Position numbers and translations under genes: made by a program. Positions 11,966-22,835 of a DNA stretch of 64,000 nucleotides are shown in pieces. This DNA comes from Mesostigma viride (lineage: Eukaryota > Streptophyta > Mesostigmatophyceae > Mesostigmatales > Mesostigmataceae). Under the pieces are notes generated by a model that was given only the letters and a program-made list of their open reading frames with translations, did no database searches and was not told the origin of the DNA. The DNA lies in assembly GCA_009746045.1 (NCBI GenBank), contig RPFO01000310.1, forward strand, positions 814,234-878,233, read 5' to 3'. The stretch's first letter is position 1. Each line of letters begins with the position of its first letter.

Positions 11966-14900
11966 GTAAGTTCAGACTTATTATCTGAGTTTGAAGCAAT
12001 GCTACGCCCGCGTGTAGCGCACAGAAGCTCGGCAGCAGACTGTTGCCGGGCATTCTCCCAATGCGAGTGCTTTTCATTTCTGCAGCGGTTCAATATCTTT
12101 TCTTCTTAGGTTCCGCGTGCAGCTTGTTGTTTGTCCAGCTATGCAAAGGCTGCTGTCCAGACCGATTATTGTTGACGCACGCAAGAGCACCTTCATTAAA
12201 TAGCAGCATGGCAGCTCTGGCAACAGGGGTGATGTCCAATACATTTCTTTGAAAAATCTAGTGGCAACAGATTACGTTGCCATTTCTGCGTCATCTAGCC
12301 AGCCCCATTCGTCCACAGACAGCCCCTCACCCTCAAACTCTCATCGTTGTTGTTTCAACACGTACCTGGGAAGGGTGAGAAGCTTAGTTTTAGGATATAT
12401 GCGCATCCCTTGAATTGCAATCTGTCATGTCGTGGAATCTTCAGCCCATGCAAGCGCACATTTCCGACTTGATGAGGGCGTATCTTGAAGCTTGTGAAGA
12501 ACCGTGGGCTCTCAGTGGGCTCTTGCTTGTTTTGGTGCATCGTAACCGTACGTGATCTCAGCTGTGGTTTCGCCATGCAAATCAACTAATAATAAAGTGT
12601 GTACGCTGTACCGTGGGGGAGCGATGGAACATTAAACTTCCAGAGGGTGATGCTTGCCATCACAAATGAGGTAGGACGTGGGATACTTTCTTCAAAGTCA
12701 AGCTGGCTTTTTATGCCATCTAGTCTTGTTGATTTTCCTGCATTACAAGTTCCCTCCACGTACCAATTGCCATGTGCGGTTTTATAATGGTCACGTAGCC
12801 TTTGAGCAACGCGATGACCGCGTGTGGTGGAGGAGATTGGGACACGGCCAGGATGTCTGGTTTGTTTCCAGCATGTATGCCCTTGAAATCGAAGTTTTAA
12901 TGAATTTTGTCGAGGCTAGTATCTGTCATGCCTCCATCCATGTCTCCACTGTCGCAGGGCAGGGTATCATGGCCAGAATCTTGGAAGGCTGTGGGTGGTG
13001 ATTGTGAACATGCGGTGATCAGCAGGCGCGGCTTTACCAACAGCGGGCTCTTGCTTGTTTGGTGGATCACAGCCGTACCTGAGCAGCTGAGCTCAGCTGT
13101 GGTTTCGCCGTGCAACTTAACTAATTATGAAGTGTGCACGCAGTAGCGTAGAGAAGCAACGGTGCACTGAACTTTCAGAGGGTTATGGTTGCCATCACAA
13201 ATGAGTTAGGACTTGGGAGAGCATGTTCCAAATTGAGCCGGCCTTTTTTGCCGTTTATTCTTGTTGATTTTCCTGCATCAGACAAGCTCCCTCCATGCAC
13301 CAACATTTGTCCCCTGGCTATAGTTGCGCATGCACAATCCTGACCTCCTGCAAAGCTTTAGTCCAACATGTGTGGAATACGGGCTGCTGAACCGAGTGTG
13401 TCGTTCATCTGTCATCTATGTCTGCATTGCTGACCTTGCGGATCTTGAATCGCATGGGATGGCTCCATCGGTGTCTTCACTGCCTGTGAGCAATGCGCTG
13501 GCCGCATGTGGTGAAGAAGATCTGGATGTGGCCAGGATGTCTGTTTTTTCCCAGCATGTATCCCCTCGTAATCGGAGTTTTGAATAATCTTGCCAAGGTT
13601 CATATATGTCATGCGCCCATCCATGTCTTCCATGTCCCAGGGCAGGGTATTCCATCACAGAAGGTTTTGGGTCGTGGTTGTGAACGTGCCGTGATCGGCA
13701 GGCATGGCTGTTTGCACCAGCCATATGGCTCTGTGGTAAGAATGTGGCGGTGGCAGTGATAAGGTACAATGGCTGTGTGACTTGGCGCAGGAGCCCTTAG
13801 CTGACATACACGGGTTCCTGCGGATGCTGACATGTCCATGTGTTGTGTGGCGGTTGTCATGCGCCTGGGTTGTCACGGGACTACTGTGGCTGCTACCTCA
13901 GGATGGGATGACCTCGCTGCATGTTGCATCACACAACGGCCATCTGGATGTCGCCCAGCATCTCATCGCCAGCGGCGCAGACGTGAATGCCAAGGACAAT
14001 GTCAGTGATGACTCCATGCGGTGGGCAAGGGGGATGTGCGGCTTCATAATGGTGGCATAGCCCTTGAGCAACGCAATGAGACCCCGCGTGGTGAAGATGT
14101 TTGGAATGTGGCCAGGGTTTGTGGTTTGTTTCAAGCATGTATGTACTCGTAATCGGAGTTTTCAATGATTATGCGGAGGTTAATACACGTGCTGAGCTTG
14201 AGAGTGGTGCAAGGAGAAGAACCTGTATCGCGCTTGTGCATATCCTTTGGCCTCCTATCTCTGACATCCCCGACTCCTTACCTCCCTTAACCTTGAGGAA
14301 AAACATGATGTTTCTGTGTATTTAGGCACACGTTTGTATCCCTCTTCTTGTCATGCCGTGGGATGTCTCCTCCCAGCCATGTGCATGCGCAGTTCCCGAA
14401 CATCTGCGAAGCTTTTGTCCCCGATTGCAAAAGACCTGCGCTCAGTGGGCTATTGTCCTGGGGTCCATCTCTGCATTGTGGACCTTTCCTATGGCTTGGC
14501 ACGGCAGGTAGTGATAGTTGGGAGAGATCCATCCACGTCTCCACTGTCCCGGGTCCCGCTGTCACAGCCAGATCCCAGCAGGCTGTGGGTGGTAGCCGTG
14601 AACACGATATGGCATGGAATGGCAGGCGTGGCTTGGGTTGGCTTCTTGCACCAACTCGGAGGTCGGCTTGTCAAGACAGTGGCAGTGACAGTGATCAGGG
14701 ACTACGGCGGTGTTGATTGGTGCGGGATCCTTTTTGCTGCAGGACACGGCGGGGTCCTGTGAATGCTGACGTGTCCATGTGTTGCGTGGCTGTTGTCATG
14801 CGACTGGGTTGTCACGGGACTTGTGTGGCTGCTACCTCAGTATGGGTGGACCCCGCTGCATGATGCATCCGCAGGTGGCCATCTGGATGTCGTCCAGCAT

Positions 14901-17900
14901 CTCATCGCCAGCGGCGCAGACGTGAACGCCAAGGACGAGGTCCGTTTCTGGGTTCATGCCAGTGAGCAAGGGGGATGTGCTGTTACTTGATAGTCTCATA
15001 GCCCTGGAGCAACGCAATGACCGCGTGTGCATGGTGAAGAATATTGGAACGAGGCCAGGATGTCTGGTTTGTTTCCAGCATGCACGCCCTCGTAATCGGA
15101 GTTGTAAACAATTTGTCGAGGTTAACCTGTGTCATGCCTCCACTCATGTGTCCACTGTCCCTGGGCAGGATATCTCATCCAAATCTCAGGTTGTGGGTAG
15201 TAGTTGCGGGCACGGCATTGCCTGGAATGGCAGGCATGTCTTGGCTTCTGCACCGACCAGGAGGTCAGCTTGTCAAGACAGTGGCAGTGACAGTGTTCAG
15301 GTACAATGGTTGTGTTGATTGGTGCGGGATCCTTTTAGCTGCGCAACACGGCGGGGTCCTGCGGATGCTGACGTGTCCATGCGTTCTGTGGCTGTTGTCA
15401 TGCGCCTGGGTTGTCACGGGACTTGAGTGGCTGCTACCCCAGCATGGGTGGACCCCACTGCATGATGCATCATACAACGGCCATCTGGATGTCGTCCAGC
15501 ATCTCATCGCCAGCGGCGCAGACGTGGACGCCAAGAATGATGTCAGTGATGACTCCATGCAGTGGGCAATGACCGTGTGCGGTTCCATGATGGTCACGTA
15601 GCCCTTGAGCAACGCGATGACCGTGATTGGTGAGAATGATTGGGATGTGAACCAGGTGTCTGGTTTGTTTCCAGCATGTATGCCCTCGTAATCGGAGCTT
15701 CAGCTACATTTGTTGTCAAGACTAGTGCAAGTTGTGTGTAAACAAGCCGTACGTTTGCGTCAACGCTTTTGGATTAGATCAGGCTGTATAGTGCATCCCC
15801 AGCTTGCGTGCCCCTGTAATCCAAGTGTTGAGAACTCTTCTTGTCAAGGTTCCCGTGATGAGCATGTGCCCGCATGCGCCAACGCTTGTGGCCAGAGAAA
15901 AAGCTATGGGACCTGATAAGAAGACGGGATCAAGAATGTGGTGGCGATCGTGGCAACAGGGGCGGCATTCTTTTCTAGCAGTACTCATTATTCTTATCTG
16001 CATTGCCTGGCCCTATAAGAACCTTGACGATATTACGTAATACGCCAGCAAAGTTACAAGATTTTTGCCATTTTGCCGTTGGGAAAGATGTCTTATGGGG
16101 AAAGGCCGTGTGCCTTGAAATGTGACAAAAGCAAATACAACTAGCTAGGGTCGGCCTCTTTTCTTTTAGAGGGGGAGCTGACAGCAAGCCAGGGGGTACA
16201 TACCTCTGTTTTGATGAACCTTCATCAATAGGGGCACCTATGAACCTTCATATGAGGATGACATACCCAGCGGCGATTGCACAAGGAAGGAGCAAGGCAG
16301 CAAAAAGACCAGCGCGCGAGAAGGGAGCACCTGCACCGCTGTCGCTCATTCTACGCCTGTGACCTGGCTTGCGAAAGAAAAGCAGCTCGCCAGCTTGCTC
16401 TCCAAATGCACAAATCCCATCAGTTCGAGGGTGCAGTCAAGCAGGTCTTTGGGACCGATGACTGGGTGACAGATGCCAGTTTCTGGAGCTTGGCCTAGCT
16501 GAAGTCTGCAATACAGTTGCTTGCCAATCTCGTCTAGGTTGGCGATGTGCTTGAGGCGCGTGTCACAAACAAAGCGTCAGAGGCAAAACTTCAAGCCATA
16601 TTGGAGGTTGCAGCGGTCGACGAGGAGTCGCCAATCGTATCTGCGCAGCGGAATACGGCTGAGACAAAGGAGAAGGTCAAAGTCTCAGCAGGCCGAGGGG
16701 CTGTCTGACAGGAACCAAGGGAGAGGTTGGCCACGTTTGTTGGGGTACCTCTGGAAGTGGGGAATAAGGGCAAGGAGTGCGAGGAGGAGGTGCTCATGCC
16801 CGACAGATTCTTGCAAGGTTTGAAGGAAGCATTTGGGGGGAGGGAGGAAGCCATAATCCAGCCAAAAGATTTGAAAGGTTTGGCGCTGCCAAGCCAAGCC
16901 AAGAGCGCGGATTGGAGACAAGAGCAGGTGTTGCCAAAAGTACGGGAGAGTGCCAGTGACAACGGAATGGGTATCCAGACGTGGGCCACGACAAGCAAGC
17001 CAGAAAACAGGCGGAACCTGGATAGCAAGACAACTATCATGAACGTTCGACTTGCCAAGGATAGCCTTCTCAGAAAGCTGGGCCCTGCAGGCTGAAGCTG
17101 GGGGCCTTCTGGGCTTGGAATACTTAGTGAGGGTGGTGGCGGCCTTGCTGCAGGTGGAGAGTCAGGGTGTGGGGGGGTGGAGGGTGGCAAGCCACCCAAT
17201 CCTGCCAATCAAGGAGGAGGCTGCACCCTCCGCCAATCTGGCTATCGAGGCAGCCATGCAGGCTGCGATCACGCTTGGACAATCTCAGCCCCGTCCAGCA
17301 AAAAAGAAACATAGAATACCAGCATGGGGCCGCTTGCTTTTCCTGCTGCCGTAGTTAATTTAGCCTGTGCACACCACGTGCGGCAGGGTGAGATTGACAC
17401 GCTGGCGACAGCATGGTACGCGCCACCACCGCGAGTATGCACTGAATGCAAGGTAAAATGGCTTGATTGGCTGGGGTGGGTGGGGGCTGGCCCATTTCTA
17501 GAGGAGTGTGCTTTAGGTGGAGGGAGGAGGCCCGTGCGAGGGTCAAAAAGCACTGCACCTGGCTCAGTTCTTGCCACAAGCCAGGTGCAAAAGATGCTGA
17601 TGCAATACATGGGAAGCAGAATGAATACGTACGGCAGACTTCGCGAGTGTGCCAAAGGCGGAGGTGGCAGGGAAGATGTGGCCACTCCACCTGCTGGCGA
17701 GCAGGGGGTCATTTGCGCCAACGAGGAAAACTGCATCGAGCCAGCAGTCGCGGCGAGCGCAAGGTACTGGGACGTGCCTAAGCTCTGCCGGGGATCAATG
17801 CCCCACGAAGGAATGGGCAAGCTCATGGGCAGGGCGGTGGGCGTGGGCATGGTCACATTCCGGGAGGAGCAGCCCAAGTGGGTGGTTGGCTGCTTTGGGT

Positions 17901-20900
17901 GGCCAAGGGGGTGGGCGAGCAACAGTTCACGGTCAACAAGGAGCTGAGCAACCAGCTGTGGGTGGAACCTCGCAAGACCGTGCAATCACCACCTGCATGG
18001 GCATACTCGCGGTTGTCTACATCAAGGGCCGGTGCTACAGCGCAGAAAGCGACCCCGCGTTGTACCATTACTGCGTGGAGGTGCCTGAGTGATGGTGGGA
18101 CTACCAAGGGCTACCTAGTGTGTGGTCTGCTAGTGTGGGCCTGTCGGGGCCAAGGCGAGGGTTTGGCCTGTGCTAGAAGTGCTGGCTATGGAGCATTCCC
18201 ATGCGGCGGTGCTGGTAAGGTCATACATGAGATGGTGATCTACGTGAGCAGTGCTTGGATCCGTGGGGCCAGGTAAGCTTCAGATTTAAGTGCCGGTAAG
18301 CTCAGTGTGGTGCGTGACGAATGGGGCCAGCCAACACGCCTGGACATTAAGTACAAGGAGGAACCACGGGGGAGCTGCAGATTGACCTGGGAAATCCCCT
18401 AGCCCCCATGTAGTCTCTTACCATCGATGGTTTGGAGGCCCGCAACGGGCACACCTGTGAGGTGGTGAGCCAGCTCATCACGCGCACTATCGAGGGAGGC
18501 TACCTTCCTTACAACCTTGTGCCCACCAATGAGAAGAAAAAGATGTCCAGCTTGGGTGGGAACGAGCTGGAGACCCTGGGGGTGGTGCACTGGCGCGCTG
18601 GCATGCTGGAACCAGCGGCGAAGCAGCTAATCGTGGAGGTTGCCCACACCCAAGCTACCCTCGAGGATGGGATATGGCTGGGGAGCTTGCTGCTAACTCG
18701 GGGTGGTAATTTTGGCTGCACATGCTAAGCCACTGCTGCTTGTCTATCGGGCAGCGATGCTTCAAGTTTAACAGCCTGAAAGGGTGGGGCCAGCGGTCAT
18801 GGGCGCTATGGGCCGGGGTGAGGGAGGAGCTAGAGTGTGCCCTGGCATTGGCTCGTACGCTCAGAGGTGACAGGGGAGCACCTTTGGCAAAGGAGGCCGT
18901 AGCTTCTGGTGCATCCACCTATGGACAGGGTGTCATCTGCGGTGCGATGGAGCCAGGTGGTGTGATGGAGCTGGCCCACGCACATGAGGCGCGGGGGCAC
19001 TCAATCTTGCTTATACCAACCAAGCCCTTCACTGGCCCTAGATTATCGATGACGTGGGCACAACACACGCTATTGCCAGCCAGACATGGCGGGTTGGGGC
19101 TCTTAAGAGTTGCTGGCAGGATCCATGTATGGACATCAATGAGAAACGGACGTGGAGAGGAGTGCGTGCAGCCTGAAAAATAGAGGAAATGGATGGTGAG
19201 ATTCAGTTGAATTTTTACGATGGCAACGGGGTGTTTGGCTAAGGGGTGGTTATCATCCTTAAGCATCCTAAACAAGCAGAGCTTCAGGCTGTGTGTGCTT
19301 ACCATGGCTTTCAGAAGCCGCTCCCAGTGGGTGTGAACGCAGAGCGCTCTTCAGCCAGCCGATGGCATTTTCCTCAGATAGTCCATGAAGGCCTTCCTGG
19401 CAGGCTGGTTTTGTGACCTGACCGCTGGACTTCTATTTTTTGTAAGAGGATTTGTGCTGCCTACCATCCCCGAGGTGGCTGCGGTCGCACCGTATGCCAG
19501 CATGCCAAGGTCTGGCTTCCCCGACGTTGTTTTACAACTGGGTACTGGCGGGCCGTATGCATGCGGGGTGGCAGCGTTGAACTCCGGCTATCAGCCCTCC
19601 GCCTATGCCCTGGCACCTTCGCTATTCCACTGCCCTGTTGCTGATTTCGTGTCGACATGTTTATTTGAGTGCGTCGATTATTGTTGCTTTCCAGTAGTAT
19701 GTACGCGTTAGCAAGGCGCTCGGGCTGCAGATTCGGGATGTGGCTCATCCTGGCCACCCCTTACCTGAGCCAGGGCCTTGTCGGAGCAGTTGTGCTCTGC
19801 AACCCCAAAATCTGTGCAGCGAGCGACCCATCATGTCGACGGCTGGGACAACTTTTCTGTGTGGCTCCTGCGACGTCTGACGACCGGCCAGCCCCCTGAT
19901 GCACTTCTTAATTCTTATTCAGGGCTTGACGTATAGCCAGGCTAGGCAGCAGCGGGAGGCATTGCAGACCCGCTTGGGCATTCAGGGCATGTTTTGTTTT
20001 CACGGCCCCCGGCATGGGGGGGCCACGCACGACGCCATCGCAGGGCACTCGCCGGAGGCCGTGCAGCTGCACTGCCGGTGGGCTTAATCGGCCCTTTTGG
20101 TCAGGCGCGACATCGGCTTCCATGGTGGCCTGCTGGCCCGTGACATCGCCTTGGCCCTCTGGGCGCAGGCCCGGGATTGTCACCTTGTGTACTTCCGGCA
20201 TCACGTCGGTGGCATTGTGTTTTTACGCATCAGTTTAGTCAGTTTCGGCGCATTCAATTTTCATCACTCGTTTCTCGGTTATCAACTGACCTCGCCCATG
20301 TGTTGTGGCTCAGGGGGGAAAGGGCTCAACTAACCCGAGGGTGAACCTGGGTTGGGACAAAGTTCCCCCCTAGCTAGTGTGGTAGTGTTTGTCCTACTTG
20401 CATGTCGTACATTATTTCAGATATAAGCCATGTTTACAAGGAGATGTGGGTAATGCAGGGGCACAGCTGGCAGCTGTGGGCTGGTCCTGCGAATTCACAT
20501 AGTGCGCTCAGCCCAGCACAGAGATGGCCGTGTGGTCATCTGGTAGACAAGTCTGTGGTATTCCACCTTACAGAGCTATCACACACATTGTTATTCACTT
20601 GACGTTTTATGATGATCCGTGCAACGCAAAGCAAGTCCAGAAATGGATTGGGCGATGCTGTTTGTTTGGTGTTTTTATCATGCTTGGAGGTGCTAGTGAT
20701 GCGGTGGAAATGATGTTCTCAACATGCTGATGCATCATCTTTATTTTTTCGATGTGGACAACCTGCTGCTTGCTTAGGCCACACTCTTGTGTTCTATCTG
20801 TGCATTACAAACTTTCCCTATGGTTTGGGACGGCAAGTAGCAGTTGTTGGGATAACGTCATGCGTGTCTCCACTTTTCCTGGGGGCCAGGTGTCGCATCC

Positions 20901-22835
20901 AGGTCTCGGAAGGTTGTGGGTGGTCATTCACAACAAGTGGGCGGACAGGCTGGCATGACGTCTGCAGCCGTTAGTGAAGGGGGTCTGTTTGACCAAACTG
21001 TGGCAGTGGCAGTCATCACGGACCGTGGTGGTGCTGATGGGCGCAGGATTATTACTGCTGCAAGAGCATAGCTGGTTTTCTTGATGCTGACGTATCTGAG
21101 CGCTAATTGGCTGCTGTACACTGGGTTGTCATGTGACTTTTTATGGCTGGCGGATCCAGACAAAGAATACTCCACTGCATTATGCATCAAGGTGTGGGCA
21201 TCTGGATGTCGTCCAGCATCTTATCGCAATCGGCGCGGATGTGAACGCCAAGAACGAGGTAAGTTCATGTTGTCATGCCAGTGGCAAGTAGGTCATGTGT
21301 TGTTTCTAAAGGTCGCATAGCTTTCGAGCAAGGCAGCGCATACGGATATGTGTGATGCTCAAAGGATATCTAGACAGCACACTTGCCAGGCATTCTCCGC
21401 ACTTGCATGCTCTTAAATGGTACCGATCTGCCTCTCGTTGCATAAATTATAGTCCCCAGTATAGCTTCAAATAACTAGGCCGACAAGTTAGTTATGGGAG
21501 AGTTGCAAGCCCCGAGTGTATATTTCAGGTTTGCTGGTAGCCGATACTCAATATATGCTTCACCCCAAAATGCTTCTTCACTTGTGGCGTACATTTCTTA
21601 AGGTATATATACTTTTTCCGGGACCCACAAGCCCTTCTAAGATTCCTTTGTAGCAATGGTGATGCAAGTGTCTGGGCATAGTGGCTGGGTTTTAGCTCCA
21701 ATTCATTCTGAGAGAATGCCATCAGCTTGATTGCTCATAAAAGTCGCAAGGTTTCTTTTATATAAAAACATGCCAATCACTCCCTTGACTTGCCCCCGTC
21801 CCTCCCACTCCCCCCCCCTCCCCATTTATGACATGCTTTCTTTTGTGTACTGTAGCGTAGGTGGCCCAAGGCCTTGGCATACTGTAGTGGGCACTTCAGT
21901 GCTTATCAAGAATTCAATCAAGATGGCAGGTTGTGAGGCAAGAATTTGAAACCCGCCCTTAGTTAAGCCTCTTGGTCGCTTTGCTGGCTGACTTATTGTT
22001 GGCTGGCTGGCTGGCTGGTTGGCTGGCTGGTTGGCTGGTTGGCTGGCTGGCTGGCGGGCGTGCGGGCGGGCGGGCGGGCAGGCGGGCTTATTGTTGGCTG
22101 GCTGGCGGGCGGGCGGGCGGGCGGGCGGGCGGGCGGGCGGGGGCGGGCGGCGGGCGGGCGGGCGGGCGGGCGGGCGGGCGGGCGGGCGGGCGGGCGGCGG
22201 GCGGGCGGGCGGGCGGGCGGGCGGGCGGGCGGGCGGGCGGGCGGGCGGGCGGGCGGGCGGCGGGCGGGCGGGCGGCGCGGCGGGCGGGCGGGCGGGCGGG
22301 CGGGCGGCGGGCGGGCGGGCGGCGGGCGGGCGGGCGGGCGGGCGGACTTATTTTTACGCCCCTCATCCTACTCCACTGCCGTGGCATACGTTGTCTATGA
22401 GCCCATTAGCCTGATGAGAGGTCTCAACCTGATGTCCTGATATGCCATCTGCTCACAAATTACCACTTGCAGAGGGGGGAAACGCCACTGGATTGGGCCG
22501 AGAAATCTAGGAAAACGGACATAGCACAGATGTTGCGTCATGCTGCGGCCAAGCCAACAGTGGCCCAACCACGGGTGCAACAGCCACCTGCCGCACCAAA
22601 CAAGCCGCAGGCGCAACACCTGACCGACCCAGCTGAGGGAAAAGCAGTGAGTGCGGACAGTCATTGTGATATTGCCCTCTGTATAGCCACTTAGTAGCTT
22701 TCCAAGGACACTTGGAGCTAAGCACGCCCTTCGTGACCAAGTGCTTGCATCTGGCACGTGCAGGGATTGTGACGTCTCGTATCTCTGCAGAGCACAGCTA
22801 CTTGTACATTAAGTAAGGTGGCACCCCCAAACTGA
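11870..22835 (+). CDS. Ankyrin-repeat protein gene, copy A (multi-exon, 5' end not found)
   Basis: Seven exons are visible: 11870-11965, 13902-14000, 14841-14939, 15443-15541, 21160-21258, 22473-22646 and 22791-22835 (stop TGA). The first five each encode one ankyrin repeat with TPLH-type, GHLDVVQHLI and SGADVNAK-type motifs. The sixth holds a partial repeat (GETPLDWAEK) followed by a Pro/Ala/Gln-rich tail, and the last encodes a short tail. Every exon follows an AG and precedes GT (gtaagt, gtcagt, gtccgt or gtgagt), and every intron is phase 0, so the exons join in frame. Ankyrin repeats generally bind proteins; the partner is unknown. No upstream exon with an ATG was found, so the N-terminus is missing. 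A DIRS-like relic sits in the intron before the fifth exon. Confidence 0.7.
13902..14000 (+). CDS. Ankyrin exon 2 (copy A)
   Basis: 33 codons with SLHVASHNGHLDVAQHLI. The acceptor is gctacctcag and the donor is gtcagt. Phase 0 on both sides. Confidence 0.75.
14841..14939 (+). CDS. Ankyrin exon 3 (copy A)
   Basis: 33 codons with TPLHDASAGGHLDVVQHLI. The acceptor is gctacctcag. The donor reads gtccgt, weaker than the gtcagt of its sisters, so this exon might be skipped. Confidence 0.7.
15443..15541 (+). CDS. Ankyrin exon 4 (copy A)
   Basis: 33 codons with TPLHDASYNGHLDVVQHLI. The acceptor is gctaccccag and the donor is gtcagt. Phase 0 on both sides. Confidence 0.75.
17324..18092 (+). pseudogene. 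Reverse-transcriptase-like fragment with lost catalytic Asp pair, copy A
   Basis: A frame reading ILAVVYIKG at about 18003-18029, followed by an SAESDPALYHYCVEV stretch, looks like the active-site strand of a DIRS-type reverse transcriptase, normally Y-x-D-D. Here the Asp pair reads Lys-Gly, so the enzyme could not work. The upstream 207-codon frame (17324-17947) is open in copy A but broken in copy B and matches no family I recognise. Confidence 0.45.
18432..19183 (+). pseudogene. RT connection and RNase H-like fragment of DIRS relic, copy A
   Basis: The first part carries PYNLVPTNEKKKMSSLGG and a GVVHWRAGMLEP run like the thumb/connection region of DIRS reverse transcriptases. The second part has WALWAGVREELECAL and ASGASTYGQGVICGA. 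The latter resembles an RNase H start where D-A-S is usual, with Asp replaced by Gly. The two parts lie in different frames, and the second ends at a stop near 19176-19183. Confidence 0.45.
19920..20087 (+). pseudogene. Tyrosine recombinase C-terminal fragment, copy A
   Basis: The frame reads LTYSQARQQREALQTRLG, then FHGPRHGGATHDAIAGHS, and ends at HCRWA-stop. The H-x-x-R-H-G-G-A-T block and the terminal RW fit the catalytic core of DIRS/Crypton-type tyrosine recombinases. The nucleophilic Tyr is not seen after the stop. The upstream frame is better kept in copy B (48960-49262). Confidence 0.55.
21160..21258 (+). CDS. Ankyrin exon 5 (copy A)
   Basis: 33 codons with TPLHYASRCGHLDVVQHLI. The acceptor is gcggatccag and the donor is a consensus gtaagt. 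It is matched by the exon at 50333-50431 in copy B. Confidence 0.75.
22000..22345 (+). repeat. (GGCT)n/(GGCG)n tetranucleotide tract, copy A
   Basis: The tract starts as ggct repeats and passes into gggc repeats with occasional one-base-short units. The plus strand carries many overlapping runs of four GGG blocks one base apart, a strong G-quadruplex pattern. It lies in the intron before the sixth ankyrin exon. The Gly/Ala/Arg-rich open frames across it are a by-product of composition. Confidence 0.95.
22473..22646 (+). CDS. Ankyrin gene exon 6, partial repeat and Pro/Ala-rich tail (copy A)
   Basis: 58 codons: GETPLDWAEKSRKTDIAQML, then an Ala/Pro/Gln-rich segment ending DPAEGKA. The acceptor is ccacttgcag and the donor is gtgagt. 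Copy B keeps the same length and frame. Confidence 0.75.
22791..22835 (+). CDS. Ankyrin gene last exon with stop (copy A)
   Basis: 14 codons plus TGA, starting STATCTLS. The acceptor is tatctctgcag. Copy B has the same exon with the stop at the same codon, which supports the model. Confidence 0.65.
   Translation, partial: STATCTLSKVAPPN

Larger units (their letters stand above)
12800..15700 (+). repeat. Tandemly repeated ankyrin exon-intron modules, copy A
   Basis: Intron sequence with the motifs ggccaggatgtctggtttg, ccctcgtaatcggag and catccatgtctccactgtc recurs before the exons at 13902, 14841 and 15443, and again near 12850 without a following exon and near 15640. A related module precedes the exon at 21160. 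Exon and intron were therefore duplicated together. Copy B has fewer full modules. Confidence 0.75.
16200..20330 (+). mobile_element. Degenerate DIRS-like retroelement in ankyrin intron, copy A
   Basis: Fragments on the plus strand occur in the order expected for a DIRS-type element: reverse transcriptase motif region (about 17998-18092), RT/RNase H connection (18432-18728), RNase H-like (18722-19183) and tyrosine recombinase (19920-20087). Frames shift repeatedly, so it is dead. The same relic is at 45150-49500 in copy B with the same key lesion, so the insertion predates the duplication. Terminal repeats were not found and the ends are approximate. Family assignment rests on motif resemblance only. 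Confidence 0.55.

Noticed and set aside
17324-17947. 207-codon frame as an independent host gene
   Set aside because: It is broken in copy B and lies directly before the reverse-transcriptase-like motif of the DIRS relic.
21972-22440. Gly/Ala/Arg-rich and Pro/Ala-rich proteins over the GGCT/GGCG tract
   Set aside because: All frames across a tetranucleotide repeat are open by composition; the tract lies between ankyrin exons.
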